The notes under the pieces were generated by a model that searched no databases, had not been told where the DNA came from, and saw nothing but the letters and a program-made list of their open reading frames with translations. A stretch of DNA of 64,000 nt from Cliona cf. orientalis (lineage: Eukaryota > Porifera > Demospongiae > Clionaida > Clionaidae): the NCBI GenBank assembly GCA_963930775.1, contig OZ005693.1, positions 6,572,001-6,636,000 of the forward strand, written 5' to 3'. Position numbers and translations under genes: made by a program. The stretch's first letter is position 1. Every line of letters begins with the position of its first letter. Shown here one piece after another: positions 61,601-64,000 of the stretch.

Positions 61601-62153
61601 AAATGACTATGCGATCTGAGACAATAAGCAAGGCAAAGTAATCAAATAATGATAATAATAATATGTATTCCTAGGTGTGGGTACAACAAGTGGTTCCCTG
61701 CAGTTGGCCTACATCCATTACTCAATCTTTTAGGTTATCCAATTCTGCTGCATTTCCAATGAGAAATAATAATAATTATGGCGCTGGATTAATCAGTAGA
61801 AGCAATTGGATACTTCACCAAGAACCATTCTTTGGGAAGCTACACTTTTGGTTGATGATGGTGTTTTGCATACAAGCTATACCCACTAAACAGTTTTAGG
61901 TTAGGCATATGCACTGCTTACATCGTTATTGCTCTGAAAAAGATTGCAGCATGGCAGCCAAAACTGTAAGCAAGCTAAAGTATACATTTTTATCTCCTTA
62001 TCTCTGAGCAAGAATGTTATTAACATTGGTTCTGTTTTTCAGCGTCAATTGGTGCCAAGACCTCTTCCATTCTTGCCTAATTCTCAAGAAAGTGGTGGAC
62101 AGCAGTATGACAGTCGTCATTTACTACCAATCTTAACTACTGCAGTAAACTTG
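25585..62153 (+). CDS. CRAMP1: CRAMP1/Cramped-like SANT-domain chromatin regulator (whole gene, 3' end not seen)
   Basis: Seventeen exons from ATG 25585 to 60720 join with consistent phases into about 710 codons; two more follow. Blocks in order: a basic N-terminus (about residues 1-60, PPTKRRK), the SANT-like domain (about 63-135: [44 protein letters not shown]), an insertion rich in Ser and Glu, [21 protein letters not shown] and [16 protein letters not shown] (about 245-300), [20 protein letters not shown] (about 358-377), [11 protein letters not shown] (about 514-524), a Lys/Pro-rich stretch, [12 protein letters not shown], and a Ser/Asn block followed by [10 protein letters not shown]. 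The order matches animal CRAMP1. The family acts in the nucleus: Drosophila cramped is linked to Polycomb regulation, and vertebrate CRAMP1 to linker-histone gene expression. The large introns carry most mobile elements of the window. Confidence 0.88.
25711..25801 (+). CDS. CRAMP1: CRAMP1-like exon 2
   Basis: A 66-nt intron precedes it. Acceptor ATCATAG|GGG (phase 0), donor TCAG|GTATTT (phase 1). Encodes a basic segment, [16 protein letters not shown], resembling a nuclear localisation signal. Confidence 0.65.
26240..26331 (+). CDS. CRAMP1: CRAMP1-like exon 3 (SANT helix 1)
   Basis: Acceptor CATATAG|AT completes a split Asp codon from exon 2. Encodes [19 protein letters not shown], the first SANT helix, ending CAG|GTACTT. 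Family members have the FFEGLY core here. Confidence 0.9.
26332..28211. other. CRAMP1 intron 3, left part
   Basis: Holds a degraded Penelope tail (27808-27850: CTGCTATACTGCAGTCATC), a fragment of the 5400-6007 element (about 27225-27256) and a run of about 18 C (27551). A Cys-rich minus-strand frame at 27543-27785 is unexplained. Confidence 0.5.
28212..28586. mobile_element. MITE TACCGTATTTATTCGAATA
   Basis: 375 bp. Ends TACCGTATTTATTCGAATA and inverse with one change; AGTAGCCGC-type repeats lie near both ends, as in 821-1229 and 37441-37882. Confidence 0.85.
28890..28982 (+). CDS. CRAMP1: CRAMP1-like exon 4 (SANT helix 2)
   Basis: 31 codons, ATTACAG|CAT to CAG|GTGAGT, phase 0 at both ends. 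Encodes [18 protein letters not shown]...LTKDQ, equivalent to the HGKDFEAI...KNKEQ part of the family. Confidence 0.9.
29457..29640. repeat. R6 repeat (AAGGTCGTCAATCGCTCC)
   Basis: Matches 38996-39175 and, in part, 57083-57169. Each holds AAGGTCGTCAATCGCTCC; the first two also share CATACGTTGTATTTGATTAA. No gene content. Confidence 0.7.
29945..30011 (+). CDS. CRAMP1: CRAMP1-like exon 5 (SANT helix 3)
   Basis: TTTTAAG|GTC to CTTG|GTAAAT. Encodes [20 protein letters not shown], matching the hallmark VRHFYYRTWHK motif of CRAMP1. Confidence 0.93.
31068..31171. mobile_element. MITE TACCGTATAGCGG
   Basis: 104 bp with ends TACCGTATAGCGG(G)AAATTTTC and inverse. A right half only of the same element ends at 31763, on the other side of the HIRAN frame. 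Confidence 0.82.
31200..31541 (-). CDS. HIRAN-domain protein, short or truncated
   Basis: 113 codons. Residues about 12-70 read [33 protein letters not shown] and [19 protein letters not shown], a clear HIRAN domain (the small beta-barrel that binds DNA ends in HLTF/Rad5 proteins). Stand-alone HIRAN genes are numerous in demosponges and some cnidarians (established, from memory). After LFLRK the usual continuation is replaced by sequence I cannot match, so the gene may be truncated, or spliced further on the minus strand. It lies in a CRAMP1 intron, antisense to it. Confidence 0.65.
   Translation of the reverse strand: MSELRSCVVEAMIRGYHEYQSIWEAKVGENLTCIREPGNVRDPYAVAVTKPESSTIVGHVPRKMSAICSLFLRKWLANVTNSAFSVQHALWFISTTPILLISCAAWWDCACSS
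32165..32810 (+). repeat. Minisatellite, ~63-bp unit with two palindromes
   Basis: About 12 units, some shortened. Each holds TTGCCAATTCTGGCAA (near-palindrome), TTTGACA, a TCTCTATAGAGA palindrome and GACTGCACTTGTCCAAAG. Long minus-strand frames here are by-products. Confidence 0.9.
32811..33335 (+). repeat. Diverged satellite of TTGCCA...TGGCAA palindromes
   Basis: Continues from the 63-bp array with irregular units (109 and 146 bp apart) holding TTGCCAAAAATGGCAA, TTGCCAATAATGGCAG and TTGTTGAACTAAA. Confidence 0.8.
33411..33437 (+). repeat. Long G homopolymer
   Basis: About 25 consecutive G next to a piece of the 8596 MITE family (TTTTGCCCAATGCTAGCA). Proline-rich minus-strand frames arise from it. 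Confidence 0.9.
33440..35076. other. CRAMP1 intron 5, unassigned
   Basis: No exon fits the phases of the neighbours. Contains an AT dinucleotide run (about 34555-34570) and many TACATGTA words. Confidence 0.45.
35077..35268 (+). CDS. CRAMP1: CRAMP1-like exon 6 (linker)
   Basis: Acceptor GCCTACAG|TA and donor GGAA|GTAAGT keep phase with both neighbours. Encodes a hydrophilic linker with [11 protein letters not shown] and an acidic [10 protein letters not shown] run, not conserved in vertebrate CRAMP1. Supported by phase, open frame and splice sites only. Confidence 0.75.
35540..35978 (-). mobile_element. Foldback TTAA element, one arm only
   Basis: Matches the right arm of 10788-11622: CCAGCCCTGCCCAGATGTC, ATGCTCCATTACTCACT, GGGCGAACTGTCACCC, ending TAACCTTAA. 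The left arm is lost. Confidence 0.78.
36019..36345 (+). repeat. R5 repeat, copy 1
   Basis: Starts TTAACCCTCTGCACGTACGC and shares CTACATA(T/C)CTGTTTTATA and GACGACATTTGCTGACCACC with 59216-59520 and 59870-60155. Its palindromic end resembles that of R3. Confidence 0.72.
36346..37440. other. CRAMP1 intron 6, unassigned
   Basis: No recognised gene; a plus-strand frame at 36612-36851 is without domain or splice support. Confidence 0.45.
37441..37882. mobile_element. MITE TACCGTATTTATT family, copy 2, with nested insertion
   Basis: The interior matches 28250-28586. The right end reads ATTCAAATAAATACGGTA; the left end is lost. At 37643-37731 an 89-bp element with ends CAGGGTTTATTTTAGGG and inverse (CCCTA at the right) is inserted, a relative of 19665-19958. 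Confidence 0.8.
38385..38760. repeat. MITE TAGAATCCCGCG family, copy 2
   Basis: ATAGAATTCCGCAATTACAC at the left and TATAATTGTGGGATTCTGTG at the right, with AGCTCAAGTTCCTGCATAGG inside as in 8596-8983. Confidence 0.75.
38996..39175. repeat. R6 repeat, copy 2
   Basis: Second copy of the R6 sequence, including GGTGAAGGTCGTCAATCG. Confidence 0.7.
39224..39309 (+). CDS. CRAMP1: CRAMP1-like exon 7 (linker)
   Basis: ACATTTCAG|CT to AAA|GTAGGT. Encodes [20 protein letters not shown], a Ser-rich linker. Phase agrees on both sides. The following intron is only 51-54 nt. Confidence 0.75.
39364..39463 (+). CDS. CRAMP1: CRAMP1-like exon 8
   Basis: The acceptor is a tandem AAGCAG (NAGNAG), so exon starts at 39361 and 39364 are both in frame and differ by one Gln. 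Encodes [20 protein letters not shown], equivalent to SQELYGLICYGELRKK of the vertebrate protein. Donor CAAG|GTTAGT. Confidence 0.88.
39729..40312. mobile_element. Element with AAGGTAAGGTGGGGCCATTCC ends
   Basis: About 584 bp. The left end AAGGTAAGGTGGGGCCATTC has an imperfect inverse near 40285-40312 (CGGAATTGCCCTGCTTTACC). The small frame inside has no recognised domain. Confidence 0.6.
40378..40768 (+). repeat. 80-bp tandem repeat, ~5 copies
   Basis: Units start at 40381, 40461, 40541, 40621 and 40701, exactly 80 bp apart, each with CAGAGGG and a palindromic GATCCTGGGACAATCCCAGG core. The overlapping minus-strand frames merely translate the repeat. Confidence 0.92.
41350..41760 (+). repeat. 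R4 repeat, copy 2
   Basis: ATTATTCGAGCATTCTAATA to CCATTCTATTAATT; same sequence as 58785-59165. Confidence 0.78.
41778..42410 (+). repeat. R3 repeat, copy 2
   Basis: Starts with palindromic TTACCCCGCGCACATGCGCA and runs through ATCTATAGATTGTGCATGGG. Inverted relative of 13536-14805; a more diverged copy is 47262-48055. Confidence 0.78.
42533..42956 (+). repeat. ~222-bp tandem duplication
   Basis: ATGAACTTTTTCGTTCC at 42539 and 42760 begin two copies, each ending TTTGTAGCTTCCCTGGGT. Each copy has an internal duplication of GAGCAGCTCGAGCATGC. Confidence 0.85.
43845..43890 (+). CDS. CRAMP1: CRAMP1-like exon 9 (micro-exon)
   Basis: 46 nt, TTTACTGCAG|TT to CATGG|GTGAGG. Encodes [15 protein letters not shown], matching the KLNELIQVG region of the family. 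Confidence 0.85.
43953..43997 (+). CDS. CRAMP1: CRAMP1-like exon 10 (micro-exon)
   Basis: 45 nt after a 62-nt intron, CCATAG|AAC to TTCA|GTGAGT. Encodes [14 protein letters not shown], equivalent to ATTVRYKGRNLRI. A 9.3-kb intron follows, full of retroelements. Confidence 0.85.
44089..44225 (+). mobile_element. Solo Penelope-like terminal fragment
   Basis: ACTTCTTGATTGGGTGTTCG and GAGAGAAATAATGCCAGATT match the outer ends of the element at 50023-52056. Confidence 0.7.
44550..45115 (-). pseudogene. Penelope-like element 2: decayed endonuclease end
   Basis: In two frames: [20 protein letters not shown] and [20 protein letters not shown], the GIY-YIG endonuclease region of Penelope-type elements. 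A degenerate hammerhead-like motif (CTGAGGA...GAAACGTC) lies at 44590-44638. Frame changes show decay. Confidence 0.75.
45150..45472 (+). repeat. 161-bp tandem duplication of Penelope terminal sequence
   Basis: ACCCTTAGGTCAA at about 45151 and 45312 begin two copies. Both hold CATCTAGTC(A/G)AAAC(G/A)TCAGC and GAATCTT(T/C)GTTTATTTCATG, inverse to 44550-44605. Confidence 0.78.
45523..45730 (+). repeat. MITE TAGAATCCCG family, left-end fragment
   Basis: CGTAGAATCCCGTAATTATG followed by a C run and AGCTCAAGTTCCTGCATAGG. Confidence 0.7.
46057..46285. mobile_element. MITE TGTGACC(A)GGTATGAGAAAAGG, copy 1
   Basis: 229 bp. Both ends read TGTGACC...ATGAGAAAAGGGACCATTTG, or close to it, in inverse orientation. 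Related to 57170-57384 and more distantly to 17465-17806. Confidence 0.8.
46286..47260. other. CRAMP1 intron 10, unassigned
   Basis: No exon or element recognised. Confidence 0.45.
47262..48055 (+). repeat. R3 repeat, copy 3, with inserted element
   Basis: Diverged R3 (CAGTGTGCATACGCAAGGGG, CAACTAAGTGGCC, GATGGAACCGAATC). At 47549-47725 it carries an element with TAGTGTCCTGGGTAAGCACC and an inverse ending GGACACTATGGTA. Confidence 0.7.
48231..48373. mobile_element. Hairpin element AGTTAGAGAC
   Basis: 143 bp, AGTTAGAGACC and inverse; tip CCCTCGCTTCGCTTGGG. Same design as 19276-19412. Confidence 0.75.
48573..48898. mobile_element. MITE with TTTTTTCCCACGTTAGT ends
   Basis: Imperfect inverted ends (TTTTTTCCCACGTTAGT, ACTAACGTGGGTAAAAA). 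Inside, GCTAAAGTACTAGAAG (48773) forms a perfect hairpin with its inverse (48812). Confidence 0.65.
49100..50022 (+). pseudogene. Decayed Ty3/gypsy retrotransposon, LTR end to RNase H
   Basis: About 49101-49150 has a direct-repeat partner at 52807-52855 and is followed by GATATCAGG, which resembles a tRNA primer site; this may be an LTR end. Downstream: [39 protein letters not shown] and a WSQ-type motif, the end of reverse transcriptase, then RNase H, with several stops and shifts. The Penelope insertion separates it from its integrase half. Confidence 0.75.
50131..50173 (-). ncRNA. Hammerhead ribozyme motif, left Penelope copy
   Basis: Minus strand: TGCC, core CTGAGGA (fits CUGANGA), stem II GACTGC/GCAGTC with loop AGTATA, core GAAA, a two-pair stem III, cleavage triplet GTA, then GGCA closing stem I with TGCC. 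Penelope-like elements are known to carry hammerheads in their terminal repeats. Confidence 0.75.
50186..51365 (-). pseudogene. Penelope-like reverse transcriptase C-terminus plus GIY-YIG endonuclease
   Basis: In order on the minus strand: [16 protein letters not shown] (palm motif C with catalytic DD), [25 protein letters not shown], then a one-base frame change at about 51075-51095, [10 protein letters not shown], a thumb region, then [22 protein letters not shown] and VAEHAWQ of the GIY-YIG domain. The N-terminal two-thirds of the reverse transcriptase is absent, so the copy is 5'-truncated. The Pro-rich C-tail follows a G-run that may have shifted the frame. Confidence 0.85.
51374..51919 (+). 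pseudogene. Penelope-like N-terminal domain fused to the 3' tail
   Basis: One open frame of 181 codons. [20 protein letters not shown] and [19 protein letters not shown] belong to the N-terminal region of Penelope-type proteins. From about residue 95 it jumps directly to the C-tail sequence seen in the left copy ([11 protein letters not shown]). The reverse transcriptase and endonuclease core is deleted. Confidence 0.75.
51932..51974 (+). ncRNA. Hammerhead ribozyme motif, right Penelope copy
   Basis: Identical core, stems and cleavage triplet to the left copy, in opposite orientation. Confidence 0.75.
52057..52860 (+). pseudogene. Decayed Ty3/gypsy integrase half
   Basis: After the target duplication: [16 protein letters not shown] and AADNF signals near 52315-52385, then [20 protein letters not shown] and [11 protein letters not shown] (about 52405-52490), typical integrase catalytic-core sequence. 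Multiple stops and shifts. It continues the element at 49100-50022. Confidence 0.75.
53344..53484 (+). CDS. CRAMP1: CRAMP1-like exon 11
   Basis: ATTCACAG|G to TATAG|GTAAGA. Starts [17 protein letters not shown], matching RIKAPMCRALKKL, then an acidic [14 protein letters not shown] stretch corresponding to the DEED region. Confidence 0.88.
53966..54333 (+). CDS. CRAMP1: CRAMP1-like exon 12 (largest exon)
   Basis: TTCTTTGCAG|G to AAAG|GTGAGA, 368 nt. Encodes [20 protein letters not shown] and SQNPRIR, the strongest family motif after the SANT domain, then [20 protein letters not shown], a helical segment like IVELHRKVSSLIEFLKQKW. Confidence 0.9.
54457..55012. mobile_element. Foldback element with ~195-bp arms
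   Basis: Arms 54457-54650 and about 54820-55012 are inverse copies: CTATGACAATTTGAGCAAAA and GTAGCATAGACCAGAGAGAC on opposite strands. Each arm keeps the same open frame ([20 protein letters not shown] and a near match). Confidence 0.82.
55777..55976 (+). CDS. CRAMP1: CRAMP1-like exon 13
   Basis: ATATTCAG|GT to CAA|GTGAGT, phases agree. Encodes a Gly/Ser stretch then [20 protein letters not shown], resembling the KLQLEYDW region of the family. Confidence 0.8.
56145..56234 (+). CDS. CRAMP1: CRAMP1-like exon 14
   Basis: TATTATAG|TCC to TCA|GTACGT. Encodes [20 protein letters not shown], comparable to the LLSCLLKLISTEV helix of vertebrate CRAMP1. Confidence 0.78.
56291..56501 (+). CDS. CRAMP1: CRAMP1-like exon 15
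   Basis: A 56-nt intron precedes it; its length is not a multiple of three, so splicing is required. ATATGCAG|ACC to TCAG|GTATGG. Encodes a Lys/Ser/Pro-rich basic region ([19 protein letters not shown] cluster). Confidence 0.75.
56559..56744 (+). CDS. CRAMP1: CRAMP1-like exon 16 (donor uncertain)
   Basis: Acceptor TACTGCAG|AT. Two donors are possible: CTG|GTACAT (56744), which phases with exon 17, and AAG|GTTAAG (56719), which does not. Without splicing the frame stops at 56780, so a short isoform is conceivable. Confidence 0.6.
57083..57169. repeat. R6 repeat, partial copy 3
   Basis: TACCGTATTTTAATGAAG and GGCAAAGGTCGTCAATCG; the R6 3' part is missing, and the MITE at 57170 begins directly after. 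Confidence 0.62.
57170..57384. mobile_element. MITE TGTGACC family, copy 2
   Basis: 215 bp, TGTGACCTGCTGTGAGAAAA and inverse ending GGTCACA. Confidence 0.75.
57385..58784. other. CRAMP1 intron 16, unassigned
   Basis: A minus-strand frame (57974-58363) has a CPGC...CKEH cysteine pattern, but no domain I can name and no splice support. Confidence 0.4.
58785..59165 (+). repeat. R4 repeat, copy 3
   Basis: Matches 41350-41760 (CATGGCAGGAGCTCGAGAC, TTGGACAGCATCTAAGAG). Confidence 0.78.
59216..60155 (+). repeat. R5 repeat, copies 2 and 3
   Basis: Two copies start with TTAACCCTCGGCGCATGCGC (59218) and TTAACCCTCAGTACGTGCAT (59871); both share CTGCTACATACCTGTTTTAT with 36019-36345. Confidence 0.7.
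60659..60720 (+). CDS. CRAMP1: CRAMP1-like exon 17
   Basis: GTTGTTTCAG|CG to GTG|GTACAA. Encodes [20 protein letters not shown], like the FFLPKPRKLRNRHLRKPLVV block of vertebrate CRAMP1. Confidence 0.72.
60755..60943. mobile_element. MITE TACCGTAAAT family, copy 2
   Basis: 189 bp with ends TACCGTAAATCGCGAATATT and inverse; ACGAAAA/TTTCGTG words as in 16791-16986. Confidence 0.85.
60979..61505. mobile_element. TTAA-flanked MITE (AGGCATTGTG ends)
   Basis: 527 bp. TTAA then AGGCATTGTGTCACGATATA, with an inverse ending CAATGCCT then TTAA. It holds a 68-codon frame without a known domain. Confidence 0.8.
61675..61896 (+). CDS. CRAMP1: CRAMP1-like exon 18 (3' end uncertain)
   Basis: Acceptor TTCCTAG|GTG in phase 0. 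[19 protein letters not shown] resembles the SFSILSNSSVTGRGSF block of the family. No clean donor gives the phase of the next exon: ATCA|GTAGAA and ATG|GTGTTT are candidates. The open frame ends at a stop (61897). Confidence 0.55.
61931..61974 (+). ncRNA. Degraded hammerhead-like relic
   Basis: CTGAAAAAGATTGCAGCATGG...CAAAACTGTAAGC aligns with the hammerhead at 51932-51974 but lacks an intact core. Probably a Penelope tail remnant. Confidence 0.45.
62043..62153 (+). CDS. CRAMP1: CRAMP1-like exon 19
   Basis: TGTTTTTCAG|CGT to TTG|GTAATT, 37 codons, phase 0. [17 protein letters not shown] and [11 protein letters not shown] resemble the RPIVPKVLPP...IDLAATS block. The true C-terminus was not found, so the gene probably runs past the window. 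Confidence 0.65.
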
Positions 62154-62240
62154 GTAATTAGATTTATTATGTGTAATGCATACTTTGCCCTGCCCTGCTT
62201 TAATTCTATAATGATAGCAGCAGGGCCACACGTTTCATTT

Positions 62241-62775
62241 TAAGGAGCCCATACACTAAACAGAAAAAAACCTCCACATAGTCGAGCTGGATGCATAGTA
62301 GATCCCTGTATATACTCCAATTTTGATCATAATTAGGTAAAGGTCGTCAGCATGATAATATTATGTGTCTAGCAGGTATTCCCCGTTTATCATGTAATGT
62401 GCACTGCAAATGTATGGCTTCCCTGTACAGACATAACCTGAGAAAACATGAAAGGGCTGTTACTTTAATTCTAAGCCATGAATCAAAATTCCTAAAGGTC
62501 AAATATCTGCATTTGACCCATTCTGTGTGCCCATGAAAAAATTATGTCCCCAAGTGCTCCCAGTTCCCCCTTGAATGAACTTTTTTTTTATTTCAAGCAG
62601 CCCACACACCTAAGCAGAAAAGAAAAACGGTATAATACAGCTACACTGCATTGTAGAGATGCAAGCAGGTTCCTGGGCCCATACTCCACTTTTGAACAAA
62701 TCTGGTAAAGGTTGTCACGTTTATGTGTGCGAGGCCCAGCCCCTCATGTAGTGCGTGGGCGGGAATCATTGCAGC
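62241..62775 (+). repeat. R1 repeat, two further copies
   Basis: First copy about 62241-62590 (CACTAAACAGAAAAAAACC, GGTAAAGGTCGTCAGC, CATTCTGTGTGCCCATG). Second, truncated, about 62591-62775 (CACCTAAGCAGAAAAG, TAGTGCGTGGGCGGGAAT). Confidence 0.78.
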
Positions 62776-62916
62776 TTCCCTATAGCTTTAGCTAGGCCAG
62801 GAGCAAGTAAGGAGAAGGCTGGAACAGACCAGAATTTTATAGCTATCTCTGTTTATGATATGCAGAGTGTTTTAATCAAGTTCAGAAATGCAGTTACAAC
62901 ATCCATTTGATATAAT

Positions 62917-63707
62917 CAGGGACTATACATTATCTTTCAGATGGACTGGAAACTCTACATTATTACGCTCTCGAAAATTTTACAATCATCGTTACGGCCG
63001 GAAGTGTACCCGGAAGTGTCTGACAGTACTGTTAGTATAATGTACTAGGGTGCCATGACATTCAATATGGCTGTCTAGTACTTCTATGAAGGCTTGTAGG
63101 AATCTCTTAGATAATGTTTAGCACACCAAATGTTGTTCACCCAGTGAAGCAACGGGTAAACTTACTTTTGACGTTTGAATAATGCTCATGTCTGTTTTAG
63201 TTCATGAGATTGTCCAGCACAAAAGGTGTCTATCTTGTCAAGTAAATTTTTAAACTTATGGGGTCTTGTGCTCCTAGAGTACCTTCCAGCTCAAAAGAAT
63301 ACTGTGCACCCAGTGAAGCAAGATTGGGGTTTACTACTTGCACTGTGTAAAATACTGTGAGGGCTTCACTTTCTGAGCTAATCCAGCACAGAGTATTGCC
63401 AGGAGATGAAACACAGCTATACTGAACTTTTTCACTCATAGAGTGCACTCAGAAGCGCAAGCACACTCACCACAAAAATGGCTTTCAGCACATTGTACTA
63501 CGGCTATGGCTTATTGTAGACGCCCTCTCAGATGCTGACTTGGTTGTCAGGTCGACCACCGTTGGTGTTTCCAAGCAGCCTTTGTAGCTTCTTACTGCTT
63601 GTGATATTTTTTATCTGTAACAATGATTGCAGAAACTGAAATGTGTACTTTGTAATAGGGCAGCGTGCGCGTTTCCAGTCCATCTGAAAGATAATGTATA
63701 GTCCCTG
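62917..63707. mobile_element. hAT-like element with long inverted ends
   Basis: 791 bp. CAGGGACTATACATTATCTT at the left and its inverse at the right pair over about 36 bp, flanked by ATATAAT on both sides (62910-62916, 63708-63714). No transposase frame seen. Confidence 0.8.
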
Positions 63708-63817
63708 ATATAATATAAGCATATCATTTTGACAAAAAGGAGCACCAGCAAACGTTGAGCATTTAGCGTGCAATGTGTATGAGATATCTGAACCGAGAAC
63801 CTTTGGGAAGTTATGAC

Positions 63818-64000
63818 AAATGATCGTGCGCAAGAGTGGAAGGCAGCAGCAGATTCAGAGTACCAGTCTCTCTTGGAAAATGATACTTGGGAACTGGTGG
63901 AATTGCCCCATGGATGGAAAGCCATTAGGTAGAAGTGGATATTAAAAGCAAAGTATATATGTGACGATAAAGTTGAGCGCTTCAAGCATTGTCTCGTAGC
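63818..64000 (+). pseudogene. Start of a decayed Ty1/copia reverse transcriptase
   Basis: EWKAAADSEYQSLLENDTWE, LVELPHGWKAI, KWILKAKY and VERFKHCLVA follow the conserved entry region of copia-type reverse transcriptase. A TAG replaces a codon in ...AIR-stop-KW, and the frame upstream is shifted, so the copy is probably dead. It runs off the window. Confidence 0.8.

Overview
The window is eukaryotic, animal-type DNA with two spliced genes buried in mobile-element debris. There are no operons, rRNA genes or CRISPR arrays. A sponge-like or similar marine invertebrate source is my best guess (inference). The reasons are a mixture of 54-66 nt micro-introns with multi-kilobase introns, Penelope-like retroelements, a HIRAN-only gene of the kind expanded in demosponges, and dense MITE-type (short non-autonomous) elements.

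Gene 1 (minus strand, 21932 to 6765) is an EFCAB12 homologue, an EF-hand ciliary/axonemal-type protein. I could join four exons with matching splice phases into a 532-codon reading frame. Its C-terminus and internal blocks resemble the human protein as I recall it. A perfect RFX X-box (21953-21966) lies about 20 bp upstream of the start codon, as expected for a cilium gene.

Gene 2 (plus strand, 25585 to at least 62153) is a CRAMP1/Cramped homologue, a SANT-domain chromatin regulator. At least 19 exons are seen. The first 17 join in phase through about residue 710; the last two are likely but their junction is unresolved, and the gene probably continues past the window.

Region by region: 1-5 kb is a cluster of related non-autonomous DNA elements with nested insertions. 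5-22 kb is EFCAB12, its introns holding MITEs, TTAA-flanked foldbacks and Penelope debris. 22-25.5 kb is the intergenic region, with a striking CGG array of exact 10-bp period. 25.6-62 kb is CRAMP1. Its introns hold minisatellites (63-bp and 80-bp units), a truncated HIRAN gene, two Penelope-like clusters (one an inverted pair with hammerhead ribozyme motifs inserted into a decayed Ty3/gypsy element), several foldback elements and more MITEs. 62-64 kb holds element copies, a hAT-like element and the start of a decayed Ty1/copia reverse transcriptase.

Across the window, at least seven unrelated short element families share the terminus 5'-TACCGTA and TA target sites, and several repeat families share an internal motif close to GGTAAAGGTCGTCA. 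These two patterns, and the 10-bp periodic array, are the least explained signals here.
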